64,000 bases of DNA, from positions 1-64,000 of the forward strand of contig JBKQUM010000034.1 in assembly GCA_052140165.1 (NCBI GenBank), read 5' to 3'. Each line of letters begins with the position of its first letter. Within the stretch, counting starts at the first letter, position 1. Position numbers and translations under genes: made by a program. Below the pieces are notes generated by a model. It worked only from the letters and a program-made list of their open reading frames with translations, ran no database searches and was not told the DNA's origin. Below, one piece after another: positions 42,158 to 50,987 of the stretch. This stretch comes from Bog-473 sp052140165 (lineage in GTDB: Bacteria; Actinomycetota; Acidimicrobiia; Acidimicrobiales; RAAP-2).

Positions 42158-42616
42158 TCAGAGCTTCAGCGGGCGGATCGGCGCGGCGATCAGCGCCGGG
42201 TCCGACCGCCAGTCGACCCCGGGCACGTCGACGTAGAGCTCGATCTCGTTGCCGTCCGGGTCGAGGATGTAGAGGCTGTGGGTGACCGTGTGGTCCGAGG
42301 CGCCCACGACGGTGGCCCCGGCCTCGCGCACCTTCGCCAGGGCCTCGCGCAGGTCGTCGTCCGTCTCGCCGACCTTGAGACCGAAGTGGTAGAGCCCGAC
42401 GTGCCGCCCCTGGGGGATCGGCGTCGCATCGGCACCGACCTCAATCAGCAGGAGCTCATGGTGCGTGCGGCCCGACGAGAACGCCGCAGCCCCGACCGGG
42501 TCCAGTCCCGGCTCGGGCATGATCTGGCGCCAGCCGAGCACGTCGCGGTAGAAGGCCGCCGAGCGAGCGACGTCGCGCACGTACAGGACCAGGTGGCCGA
42601 GCTCGCGTACCGTCAT
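42158..42616 (-). CDS. VOC family protein, extradiol-dioxygenase-like
   Basis: A 152-residue glyoxalase-fold protein. Possible metal ligands are H8 in LGHLVLYV, the histidines of THHELLLIE and GLYHFGLKV, and the C-terminal glutamate in GNEIELYVD. The histidines and final acid match catechol-dioxygenase and fosfomycin-resistance relatives. DPDGNEIELY is the common C-terminal signature. Its ATG overlaps the stop of the WS/DGAT gene, yet it also has a TAGCGT hexamer 6 nt before the start, so it may be made from its own leaderless mRNA as well. Confidence 0.86.
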   Translation of the reverse strand: MTVRELGHLVLYVRDVARSAAFYRDVLGWRQIMPEPGLDPVGAAAFSSGRTHHELLLIEVGADATPIPQGRHVGLYHFGLKVGETDDDLREALAKVREAGATVVGASDHTVTHSLYILDPDGNEIELYVDVPGVDWRSDPALIAAPIRPLKL

Positions 42617-44130
42617 GCACTCACGCTACCGGTCGCCTCCGTCCTGCTCGACGCGTGGGACCGGATCCAGTTCGCCGTGGGCGGCATGCCGGGACCGAGG
42701 TGGATGGGCACGTCGAAGGGCTCGGGCTCGATCCCAGCGGCCTCCATCAGCTCCGTGAGCGCGTGCGGCACCGCCGCCGCGATGTCCCACAGGCGTGGCA
42801 CGGCCCGGGCGTCCGAGGCGAGCCCCCAGTAGAGGACGCCGAGGTAGCTCATGATGGTGATGTTCAAGCCGAAGCCGTCCATCACGGGGCCGAGGGGGAA
42901 CATCCCGAGCAGCTGGCTGCCCCCGAGGTAGAGGGGGAAGTCCGGGCCTGGCACGTTGGACACGATCAGGTTGGCCACCGGGCGGTGGCGGTCGGCCAGC
43001 TTCATCCCGGTGTAGAGGCGGGCCGCGGCGGCGAACACGTTGGGCGTCGCGTGCTCGGCCCAGTTCTGCAGCGTCGTGGCCCCGAGTGCCTTGTGCTCCT
43101 CCTTGGCCCCCTTCGTGCACTCGTGGATGACGCGCAACCGCTCCAGCGGGTCCTCGATCTGACAGGGCAGCGGGACGAACATGGCCGACACCTTGTTCGA
43201 TCCCCTGAGCTCGGCCACGTCCGGTGTGACCGAGACCGGCACCACGGTGACGAGGGGGACGTCGGGGAGCTCGTCGCCGGCCAGCAGGTACGTGCGCAGC
43301 GCGCCGGCGCACATCGCCAGCACGACGTCGTTGACGGTCGTGCCCATTTCGTTCTTCAGCTTCTTGACGTCGCCCAGGCCGGCGGCGGCGAAGGCGACCC
43401 GACGCCGGGCGTGGACGGCCACGTTGATGGACGTGCGCGGCGCCGTCAACGGCAGCGCCGCGTTCCCGGTCAGGCTCTGGCGGATCCGGCGCACACTGAA
43501 CAGGTTGCGCGTCGTCCGCAGGAGCATGCGCCCCGCGTCGAAGGGCGCCACCAGGCCGGCGATCATCGCCTGGGACACGAGCTCGACGCCCGAAGGGATG
43601 CGCGAGTCGAGCTGGCGGGGGGTGAGGGTCGGCGTGGCGGGTGTCTCGGGCTCGAAGTCGAAGAGCACGCCCAGCAACTCGGCGCCGGAGACCCCGTCGA
43701 CGGTGCTGTGGTGCATCTTGGCCACCAGTGCGATCTTCCCGTCCTCGAGGCCCTCGACGATCCACATCTCCCACAGGGGACGATCGCGGTGCAGCTGGCG
43801 GCTGATCACGTCGGCCGCGAAGTCCGCGAGCTCACGCATGCCGCCGGGGGAGGGGAGCGCGGCCCGCCGGAGGTGGTTGTCGATGTCGAACTCGGGGTCG
43901 TCCACCCACACCGGGAAGCCCAGCCGCATGGGCACCTCGACCAGGCGGCGCTGGAAGACCGGTGCCAGCGGGATGCGGTCGCCGATGAGCTGGCGGACCC
44001 GCCGGAACGAGTAGCCGCCGGGCACGGTGGAGGGGTCGAAGACGGCCGTGATCGCCACGTGCATGTGCAGGGTCGGCGTCTCCATGTAGAGGAAGCTCGC
44101 ATCGAGCCCGCTGAGGCGTTCGGGGGTCAT
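42613..44130 (-). CDS. Wax ester synthase / diacylglycerol acyltransferase (WS/DGAT)
   Basis: A 505-residue bifunctional acyltransferase that makes triacylglycerols or wax esters from acyl-CoA. The N-terminus has LSGLDASFLYMETPTLHMHV, the active site is MHHSTVDGVSG (HHxxxDG, about residues 141-147), and NDVVLAMCAGALRTYL and VSNVPGPDFPLY follow. It is typical of oleaginous actinobacteria, where several paralogues exist. AAGGAGAG lies before the ATG. It suggests storage of neutral lipid. Confidence 0.95.
   Translation of the reverse strand: MTPERLSGLDASFLYMETPTLHMHVAITAVFDPSTVPGGYSFRRVRQLIGDRIPLAPVFQRRLVEVPMRLGFPVWVDDPEFDIDNHLRRAALPSPGGMRELADFAADVISRQLHRDRPLWEMWIVEGLEDGKIALVAKMHHSTVDGVSGAELLGVLFDFEPETPATPTLTPRQLDSRIPSGVELVSQAMIAGLVAPFDAGRMLLRTTRNLFSVRRIRQSLTGNAALPLTAPRTSINVAVHARRRVAFAAAGLGDVKKLKNEMGTTVNDVVLAMCAGALRTYLLAGDELPDVPLVTVVPVSVTPDVAELRGSNKVSAMFVPLPCQIEDPLERLRVIHECTKGAKEEHKALGATTLQNWAEHATPNVFAAAARLYTGMKLADRHRPVANLIVSNVPGPDFPLYLGGSQLLGMFPLGPVMDGFGLNITIMSYLGVLYWGLASDARAVPRLWDIAAAVPHALTELMEAAGIEPEPFDVPIHLGPGMPPTANWIRSHASSRTEATGSVSA
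42623..42628 (-). promoter_or_regulatory. Leaderless-type -10 hexamer TAGCGT inside WS/DGAT
   Basis: On the minus strand TAGCGT ends 6 nt before the VOC ATG (42616), inside the 3' end of the WS/DGAT gene. It may be an internal promoter. Confidence 0.4.
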
Positions 44131-44252
44131 CGACTCTCCTTGGTCATCGCGTCCCCTCCTAACCTCGCACCAACCGGGCCCTGGGGCAAACGGGCACCCG
44201 CTGCGACCAGGGCAGACCTGCGCCGCGGGCTCTCCCGGGAGAGAATGGTGGG

Positions 44253-45551
44253 GTGGTGTCCTACGCCTTCCTGATCGTCACGCTCGTCGGTGCCGCCGCC
44301 GTGACGCTCGCCTACCGCCCGATCCGGCGGGAGCCGTTCACCATCGTGAGCTTCGTCTCCGGCTGGGTCGCCGGGGAGCTCGGCTTCCAGAACATCGTCT
44401 GGCAGATGATCGCGACCGCCATCTTCATCTCGTTCGGTGCACTGCACGGATGGGCGGGCTGGCTCGGCCTGGCCGTCGCCGTCGTCGACTGGGTGGGTCT
44501 CCTCGGACTCGGCATCGCCGGCCGCCGGGCCGCCGCCGTCACTGCCGCCGCTCTCGATGAGGTGCGCAGCGACGCCTTCCCGGTCCCCACCCAGCCGATG
44601 GCGCCGACGTGGGGCCGCTGGTGGCGTGTGACCCGCGCCATCCCGTTCAAGTCGCGTGAGGTGCAGACGACCTGCAACATCGACTACTGGGGTGACGGCA
44701 TCCGCCGGCACCGCCTGGACGTCTACCGCTCGCGCCTCGCTGCGCCCGAGAAGGCCCCGGTCATGGTGTACATCCACGGCGGGGCCTGGATCATCGGTGA
44801 CAAGCGCGAGCAGGGGAAGCCGATGATGTACGAGCTGGTCGCCCGCGGCTGGGTCTGCATCGCCATCAACTACCGCCTCAGCCCGAAGGCCACCTGGCCG
44901 GACCACATCGTCGACGCCAAGCGCGCCGTGGCGTGGGTCAAGGAGCACATCGCGGAGTACGGGGGCGACCCCTCCTTCGTCGCGGTCAGCGGGGGATCGG
45001 CCGGCGGCCACCTCTGCGCGTTGCTGGCCCTCAGTGAGGGTGACCCCGCCTTCCAGCCGGGCTTCGAGGAGGCCGACACGGCGGTGCAGGCCTGCGTCCC
45101 CTTCTACGGCGTCATGGACATGACGGGCTCTCCGGAGGGGTCGGGACGCTATGGGCCCGGCCTGCTCGAGATGCTGGAGAAGACGGTCATGAAGACGAAG
45201 GAATCCGAGCACCCCGAAGTCTTCCGCGGGGCATCACCGACCTTCCGGGTCCGCCCCGATGCGCCGCCGTTCTTCGTGCTCCACGGTGTGAACGACACGC
45301 TGGTGCCGGTGGAGACGGCCCGCACCTTCGTCGAGCGGCTCCGGGCCGTGTCGCGAGAGCCGGTGGCCTATGCCGAGCTGCCCCTGGCCCAGCACGCCTT
45401 CGACGTGCTGGCCTCCCTGCGCTGCCAGGCCACGACCTCGGCCGTGGCCGACTTCCTCGAGGGCGCCCGGGCTGCGGCAACACCGGACGACGGACCGAGC
45501 GCTTCGGCCAGCCCGATTTCACCTGACGCGGAGTCGGAAACCCGTTCATGA
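44253..45551 (+). CDS. Membrane-anchored alpha/beta hydrolase (esterase)
   Basis: A 432-residue protein. Three hydrophobic segments lie in the first 100 residues (about 4-20, 45-70, 73-92), then an esterase domain. The oxyanion motif is YIHGGAW near residue 171, nucleophile motif SGGSAGG near 248, acid in HGVNDTLVP near 349, and histidine in LAQHAFDVL near 380. The catalytic domain is of the BD-FAE/HSL type. Active-site side (cytosol or outside) is not clear. The C-terminal 40 residues are low complexity. Its neighbours suggest lipid metabolism, but the substrate is unknown. Confidence 0.85.
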   Translation: MVSYAFLIVTLVGAAAVTLAYRPIRREPFTIVSFVSGWVAGELGFQNIVWQMIATAIFISFGALHGWAGWLGLAVAVVDWVGLLGLGIAGRRAAAVTAAALDEVRSDAFPVPTQPMAPTWGRWWRVTRAIPFKSREVQTTCNIDYWGDGIRRHRLDVYRSRLAAPEKAPVMVYIHGGAWIIGDKREQGKPMMYELVARGWVCIAINYRLSPKATWPDHIVDAKRAVAWVKEHIAEYGGDPSFVAVSGGSAGGHLCALLALSEGDPAFQPGFEEADTAVQACVPFYGVMDMTGSPEGSGRYGPGLLEMLEKTVMKTKESEHPEVFRGASPTFRVRPDAPPFFVLHGVNDTLVPVETARTFVERLRAVSREPVAYAELPLAQHAFDVLASLRCQATTSAVADFLEGARAAATPDDGPSASASPISPDAESETRS

Positions 45552-45564
45552 CCTGCCGCCCCGG

Positions 45565-48114
45565 TCAGGCCTCCTCGGCGAGCTCCGCCTCCACCGAGAG
45601 GGTGTCGCCCGCCGCGACCACGAGCTCGTCCACCCCGCCGGCGTCCATGAGGTCGCCCCGCGCCGCCTCCACCGCGGCCAGCGTCGCCGCCGGCCCGGTG
45701 ACCGTGAGGCGCGCCACCCGCGCCCGCATGGAGCGCTTGTGCGCGGTCTTCTCGCGTCGCACCACCCCCAGCACCTCGGCGGCCACCGGCAACACGTCGG
45801 CGTCCGCACCGGCGTGCGTCCCCAGCTCGGCGATGCCCGGCCATGGCGCCACGTGCACCGACCCCTCCTGCCACCAGCTCCAGACCTCCTCGGTGACGAA
45901 GGGCAGGAACGGCGCGAAGAGGCGGTGCAGCACCGAGAGGGCGATGGCCAGCGTCGCCCGGGCCGAGTCCGTCCCGGCGGGGTCGCCCTCGCCGTAGGCC
46001 CGTGTCTTGACCAGCTCGACGTAGTCGTCGCAGAAGGTCCAGAAGAACGTCTCGGTGATCTCGAGGGCGCGCGCGTAGTCGAAGCCCTCGTGCGCCGCCG
46101 TGGTGGCCTCGACCAGCGCGGCGAGGTGCTCCAGCAGCGCGGCGTCGAGCGGCTGTCGCACCGCGTCAGGGCCGGGCACCGGCCCGTCGCCGAGCCGGCC
46201 CAGCGCGAATTTCGACGCGTTGAGCACTTTGATCGCCAAGCGTCGACCGATCTTCATGACGCCGGTGTCGAGTGCGGTGTCGGTCCCGGGCCGCCCGTTG
46301 CAGGCCCAGTAGCGCACCGCGTCGGAGCCGAACTCCTCGAGGGTCGCCATGGGGGTGACGACGTTGGTGCCCTTGGACTTGGAGATCTTCTTGTGGTCCT
46401 TGTCGAGGATCCAGCCGTTGATGGTGGCGTGCCTCCAGGGCAGGGTGTGGTGCTCCAGGTGCGAGCGCAACAGCGTCGCGAAGAGCCAGGTGCGGATGAT
46501 CTCGGGCCCCTGGGGGCGCAGGTCCATGGGGAAGGTGGCGGCGAACAGCTCCGGCTCGTCCTCCCACCCGCAGGCGATCTGGGGTGTGACCGACGACGTG
46601 GCCCAGGTGTCCATGACGTCGGGGTCGCCGCTGAACCCGCCCGGCACGCCCCTCTGTTCGGGCCTGTAGCCGTCGGGCACGTCGGTCGTCGGGTCGACCG
46701 GGAGGCTCGCCTCGTCGGGCACGATCGGCGCGTCGTAGTCCGGTTCGCCGTCCGCGCCGAGGGGGTACCAGACAGGGAAGGGGACGCCGAAGAAGCGCTG
46801 GCGACTGACTAGCCAGTCACCGTTGAGACCGTTGACCCAGTCGTCGTAGCGCACCTTCATGTACGGCGGGTGCCAGTCGAGCTGCGCGGCCCGCTCCAAC
46901 TGCTCGCGACGCAGCCGCTCGTCGTGGCCGCCGTTGCGGATGAACCACTGCCGGCTCGTGACGATCTCGAGCGGTCGGTCACCCTTCTCGTAGAACTTCA
47001 CGGGGTGGGTGATGGTCCGGGGGTCGCCCACGAGGTCCCCTGACGCAGCCAGCATCTCGACCATGGCGCGTTGGGCCTGCTTCACCGTCCTCCCCGCAAT
47101 GGCACGCCACGGCGCTCCGTCGGGCACGCCGGCCGGGGGGGACTCGGTGATCCGTCCCGACCTGGTCACGATGCTGCGGGTCGGCAGGTCGAGCTCGCGC
47201 CACCACACGACGTCGGTGACGTCGCCGAACGTGCAGATCATGGCGATGCCCGAACCCTTGTCCGGCTCGGCCAGTGGGTGGGCCAGGACGGGCACCTCGA
47301 CCCCGAAGAGCGGGCTGTGCACCGTGGTGCCGAAACGCGCCGCGTAGCGCTCGTCGTCGGGGTGCGCGACCAGCGCCACGCAGGCGGCGATGAGCTCGGG
47401 CCGCGTCGTCTCGATCTCTATGTCGTCGAAGCGCACCCGGTGGTAGGCGCCCTCCCTCTCGCGGTCCTCCATCTCGGCCTGTGCCACCGCGGTCTGGAAG
47501 TCGACGTCCCACAGGGTGGGCGCCTCCGACGAGTAGGCCTCGCCGCGGGCAAGGTTGCGCAGGAACATGCGCTGGCTGGTCCGCCGGCTGCGGTCGCCGA
47601 TGGTGGCGTAGGTCCGGTCCCAGTCGACCGACAGGCCGACGCGCCGCCACAGGTCCTCGAAGGCCTGCTCGTCCTCGGCGGTGAGCTCGTGGCACAGAGC
47701 GATGAAGTTCGGCCGGCTGACCGGGATGTCGTCCTTGCCGGGCTCCTCGGGCAGCCTGAAATCGGGGTCGAAGGGGAGTGAGGGGTCACAGGTCACCCCG
47801 AAGACGTTCTGCACCCGGCGCTCCGTGGGGAGGCCGTTGTCGTCCCAGCCCATGGGGTAGAAGAGCTTCCAGCCGCGCATCCGCCGGTAGCGGGCGATGG
47901 CATCGGTCTGCACGTAGCCGAAGACCGATCCCATGTGGAGCGAGCCCGACACCGTGGGTGGGGGGGTGTCGATGGAGAAGACCTCGTCCCGGGTGGCCGA
48001 GGGGTCGAAGCGGTAGGTCCCGGTCTCCTCCCACACGACGGCCCAGCGCTCCTCCAGGCCGTCGAGGGTCGGCTTGTCGGGGACGCGGGGCGCTCCGGTT
48101 CTGGGAGTCGACAT
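45565..48114 (-). CDS. valS: Valine--tRNA ligase
   Basis: An 849-residue class I synthetase. The HIGH-type motif is SGSLHMGSVFGY near residue 58; the KMSKS-type motif is KKISKSKGTN near 583. The text between includes MGWDDNGLPTERRVQNVFGV, typical of this valyl group, and an editing domain. The protein ends without the long C-terminal coiled coil seen in many bacterial ValS, as in the shorter actinobacterial type. Its start is only 20 bp from the divergent cysS start. It is essential for translation. Confidence 0.95.
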   Translation of the reverse strand: MSTPRTGAPRVPDKPTLDGLEERWAVVWEETGTYRFDPSATRDEVFSIDTPPPTVSGSLHMGSVFGYVQTDAIARYRRMRGWKLFYPMGWDDNGLPTERRVQNVFGVTCDPSLPFDPDFRLPEEPGKDDIPVSRPNFIALCHELTAEDEQAFEDLWRRVGLSVDWDRTYATIGDRSRRTSQRMFLRNLARGEAYSSEAPTLWDVDFQTAVAQAEMEDREREGAYHRVRFDDIEIETTRPELIAACVALVAHPDDERYAARFGTTVHSPLFGVEVPVLAHPLAEPDKGSGIAMICTFGDVTDVVWWRELDLPTRSIVTRSGRITESPPAGVPDGAPWRAIAGRTVKQAQRAMVEMLAASGDLVGDPRTITHPVKFYEKGDRPLEIVTSRQWFIRNGGHDERLRREQLERAAQLDWHPPYMKVRYDDWVNGLNGDWLVSRQRFFGVPFPVWYPLGADGEPDYDAPIVPDEASLPVDPTTDVPDGYRPEQRGVPGGFSGDPDVMDTWATSSVTPQIACGWEDEPELFAATFPMDLRPQGPEIIRTWLFATLLRSHLEHHTLPWRHATINGWILDKDHKKISKSKGTNVVTPMATLEEFGSDAVRYWACNGRPGTDTALDTGVMKIGRRLAIKVLNASKFALGRLGDGPVPGPDAVRQPLDAALLEHLAALVEATTAAHEGFDYARALEITETFFWTFCDDYVELVKTRAYGEGDPAGTDSARATLAIALSVLHRLFAPFLPFVTEEVWSWWQEGSVHVAPWPGIAELGTHAGADADVLPVAAEVLGVVRREKTAHKRSMRARVARLTVTGPAATLAAVEAARGDLMDAGGVDELVVAAGDTLSVEAELAEEA

Positions 48115-48122
48115 GATCGGGT

Positions 48123-48129
48123 TACCGTA
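48123..48129. promoter_or_regulatory. Overlapping -10 elements for cysS (+) and valS (-)
   Basis: The sequence TACCGTA reads TACCGT on plus (48123-48128, ending 6 nt before cysS) and TACGGT on minus (48124-48129, ending 9 nt before valS). Both fit TAnnGT, so two divergent and nearly leaderless promoters would share five base pairs. Confidence 0.5.
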
Positions 48130-48134
48130 CCCGG

Positions 48135-49532
48135 GTGCTGCGCCTTCACGACACCGCCACGGGCACGATCCGCCCCCTCGAGCTCCGCAACGAGGGCGAG
48201 GTGTCGATGTACGTCTGTGGCCCAACCGTCTACGACCTGCCCCACATCGGCCACGGCCGGGCCAACCTGACCTTCGACATCCTGCGCCGCTACCTGAGCT
48301 TCACCGGCCTCCGTGTGCACCACGTGGCCAACGTCACCGACGTCGACGACAACATCATCAAGCGGGCGTCCGAGCTCGGGCGCACCGAGCCCGACGTGGC
48401 CGCCGAGTTCGAGGAACGTTGGTGGGAGTCGATGGACGCGCTCGGGGACCTTCGCCCGCAGGACGTCCCGCACGCCACCCGCTACATCGAGGACATGGTG
48501 GCGCTGGTGCGCGATCTGGTGGACCGGGGGATGGCGTACGAGACGCCCGACGGCGTCTACCTGGAAGTATCCAAGGTCCAGGGGTACGGCCTCCTGGCAC
48601 AGCAGTCGCTGGAGTCGCTCCAGGCCGGCGCGCGGGTCGAGGCGAACGAGGACAAGCGGTCTCCCCTCGACTTCGCCCTCTGGAAGAAGGCGAAGGAGGG
48701 CGAGCCGAGCTGGCAGTCACCGTGGGGGCCGGGCCGGCCGGGCTGGCACACCGAGTGCGTGGTGATGTCGCTCGACCTGCTCGGAGAGGGGTTCGACCTG
48801 CACGGCGGGGGCCAGGACCTGATGTTCCCGCACCACGAGAACGAGCGCGCCCAGGCGGTTGCCGACGGCAAGGCCTTCGCGCGGCACTGGATGCACCACG
48901 GCTGGGTGGAGGTCGAGGGCACGAAGATGTCCAAGTCCCTCGGCAACTTCTCGACGCTGCCGGACCTCCTGTCCCGCAGCGACGCCCGTGCCTACCGGCT
49001 CCTCGTGCTGCGGGCGCACTACCGCTCGCCCATCGAGGTGACGCCCGAGACCCTGGCCGACGCCGAGAAGGCACTGGCCCGGCTGGACGGGCTGGCCCGC
49101 CGCTTCGACGTCGCCGAGCTCCTGGCCCGGACCGAGGACGGCTACGTGGTCGAGGGGAGGCCGCCGGCCTCGGACATCGACCCCGGCGCCTCGGCCGCCT
49201 TCCGGGCGCACATGGACGACGACCTCGACACGCCCGGCGCGCTGGCCGGCATCTTCGAGCTCGTCACGGCGGCGCACTCGGCTGCGGACGCCGGTGACGA
49301 GGAGGAGGGCGGTCGCCTGGCCCGCACCGCTGCGGTGCTCGCCGCCGCGCTCGGGCTTTCGCTGCGCGCCGCCGACGTCGAGGTCGACGACGAGTCGGCG
49401 CGGCTGGTGGCCGATCGCGACGAGGCCCGGCGCACCAGGGACTTCGCCCGCGCGGACGCCCTGCGCGACGAGCTCGTGGCCAGGGGCTGGACCGTCGAGG
49501 ACACCCCCACGGGCACCGCCGTCCGTCGCTGA
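48135..49532 (+). CDS. cysS: Cysteine--tRNA ligase
   Basis: A 465-residue class I synthetase. The N-terminal MYVCGPTVYDLPHIGHGR holds the zinc cysteine and HIGH motif; WHTECVVMS gives the second zinc site and KMSKSLGNF the KMSKS loop (about residues 262-270). Zinc ligands Cys and His-Glu are as in the family. An MshC identity is unlikely because the anticodon-binding C-terminal domain is present. The GTG at 48135 aligns with family starts and has TACCGT 6 nt upstream, no ribosome site. Confidence 0.95.
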   Translation: MLRLHDTATGTIRPLELRNEGEVSMYVCGPTVYDLPHIGHGRANLTFDILRRYLSFTGLRVHHVANVTDVDDNIIKRASELGRTEPDVAAEFEERWWESMDALGDLRPQDVPHATRYIEDMVALVRDLVDRGMAYETPDGVYLEVSKVQGYGLLAQQSLESLQAGARVEANEDKRSPLDFALWKKAKEGEPSWQSPWGPGRPGWHTECVVMSLDLLGEGFDLHGGGQDLMFPHHENERAQAVADGKAFARHWMHHGWVEVEGTKMSKSLGNFSTLPDLLSRSDARAYRLLVLRAHYRSPIEVTPETLADAEKALARLDGLARRFDVAELLARTEDGYVVEGRPPASDIDPGASAAFRAHMDDDLDTPGALAGIFELVTAAHSAADAGDEEEGGRLARTAAVLAAALGLSLRAADVEVDDESARLVADRDEARRTRDFARADALRDELVARGWTVEDTPTGTAVRR

Positions 49533-49574
49533 GCGCCCGGTAACCCCTGGTCATCGGCAAGATTCTCCCCGCGG

Positions 49575-49604
49575 TGGACCAGTGAATCGACGGTAGGTTA
49601 CTGT
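49575..49604 (+). promoter_or_regulatory. Candidate promoter TGGACC / TACTGT
   Basis: TGGACC (49575-49580) and TACTGT (49599-49604) are 18 nt apart upstream of the acyl-CoA dehydrogenase gene. The -10 lies within the palindrome at 49596-49613. Confidence 0.4.
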
Positions 49605-49613
49605 GTAGTAACC
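49596..49613. promoter_or_regulatory. Perfect palindromic operator candidate
   Basis: GGTTACT (49596-49602), GTGT and AGTAACC (49607-49613) form a perfect palindrome with a 4-nt centre. Its size and form are those of TetR-family operators at acyl-CoA metabolism genes, and it covers the likely -10 element. Confidence 0.6.
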
Positions 49614-49718
49614 AGGGACCGGCTGGGGCGCGCGCCGCACGCTGTCGCGCCCCGGAGTTGGTTCCAACGAACGCAGACGGGTCCGGCCGTGGCCGGGGTC
49701 ACGCAAGGAGGGCGCAAC

Positions 49719-50933
49719 ATGTCCGACTACTCGCTCGAGCTGAACGAAGATCAGCTTCAGATCGTCAAGTGGGTCCACGAGTTCGCGGAGAACGTGGTCC
49801 GTCCTGCCGGCCGGGAGTGGGACGAGAAGGAAGAGACGCCCTGGCCGATCATCAAGGAGGCAGCCGGGAACGGGCTGTACTCCTTCGACTTCATCGCCCA
49901 GTGCTTCTCCGACCCGACCGGCCTCCTCATGTGCCTCGTCAACGAGGAGATGAGCTGGGGCGACGCGGGGATCGCGCTCGCCATCTTCGGCTCCACCCTC
50001 GCCGTGGCCGGCATCTTCGCCAACGGCACGCCCGAGCAGATCGGTGAGTGGATCCCCCAGTGCTTCGGTACCCCCGAGGACGTGAAGCTGGCGGCCTTCG
50101 GCGTCTCCGAGCCCGACGCCGGCTCCGACGTCTCCTCCTTGAAGTCACGCGCCGTCTACGACGAGGCCAAGGACGAGTGGGTGCTCAATGGCACCAAGAC
50201 CTGGATCACCAACGGCGGCATCGCCAACACGCACGTGCTCGTGCTCTCGGTCGACCCTTCGCTCGGCAGCCGTGGTCAGGCCAGCTTCGTAGTGCCCGAG
50301 GGTACGCCGGGGATCTCCCAGGGCCAGAAGTTCAAGAAGATGGGCATCCGGGCTTCGCACACCGCAGAGGTCGTGCTCGACGACTGCCGCGTCCCCGGCC
50401 GTTGCCTGCTCGGTGGCAAGGAGAAGCTCGACGAGCGTCTGGCCCGGGCCAGGGAGGGCAAGAAGACCTCGACCCAGGCCGCCATGGCCACCTTCGAGGC
50501 CTCCCGACCCATCGTCGGCGCCCAGGCCGTGGGCATCGCCCGCGCCGCCTACGAGTACTCGCTCGAGTACGCCAAGGAGCGCAAGCAGTTCGGCCGGGCC
50601 ATCATCGAGAACCAGGCGATCGCCTTCAAGCTGGCCGACATGAAGATGCACACCGACGCCGCCCGGCTGCTCGTGCACCGGGCCGCCAACATGGCGAGCA
50701 CGGGCAAGAAGTTCGAGAACGGCGAGGGCTCCATGTCCAAGCTCTATGCGGGTGAGAACGCGGTGTGGGTGACCGATCAGGCCATCCAGATCCTCGGTGG
50801 CTACGGCTACGTGCGCGAGAACCCCGTCGAGCAGTGGCACCGCGACTCGAAGATCTACACCATCTTCGAGGGCACCTCGGAGATCCAGCGGCTCGTGATC
50901 TCCCGGGCGATCTCGGGGATCCACATCAACTGA
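49719..50933 (+). CDS. Acyl-CoA dehydrogenase
   Basis: A 404-residue FAD enzyme. It has AAFGVSEPDAGSDVSSLKSRA (about residues 127-146) with the CoA/FAD contacts, WITNGGIANTHVLVL, and the catalytic-base segment YTIFEGTSEIQRLVISR at the C-terminus with Glu in EGTSEIQ. The arginine-containing KERKQFGRAI is also standard. AAGGAGGGC precedes the ATG at 49719; a GTG-led frame 30 bp upstream is less likely. Its promoter carries a TetR-like palindrome, so it may be induced by acyl-CoA or a fatty acid. Confidence 0.94.
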   Translation: MSDYSLELNEDQLQIVKWVHEFAENVVRPAGREWDEKEETPWPIIKEAAGNGLYSFDFIAQCFSDPTGLLMCLVNEEMSWGDAGIALAIFGSTLAVAGIFANGTPEQIGEWIPQCFGTPEDVKLAAFGVSEPDAGSDVSSLKSRAVYDEAKDEWVLNGTKTWITNGGIANTHVLVLSVDPSLGSRGQASFVVPEGTPGISQGQKFKKMGIRASHTAEVVLDDCRVPGRCLLGGKEKLDERLARAREGKKTSTQAAMATFEASRPIVGAQAVGIARAAYEYSLEYAKERKQFGRAIIENQAIAFKLADMKMHTDAARLLVHRAANMASTGKKFENGEGSMSKLYAGENAVWVTDQAIQILGGYGYVRENPVEQWHRDSKIYTIFEGTSEIQRLVISRAISGIHIN

Positions 50934-50987
50934 TCCCGTGGCCGTGAGCTCACCTCGTCGTCGACACCGGCGGGGTGAGCCGGCCGG

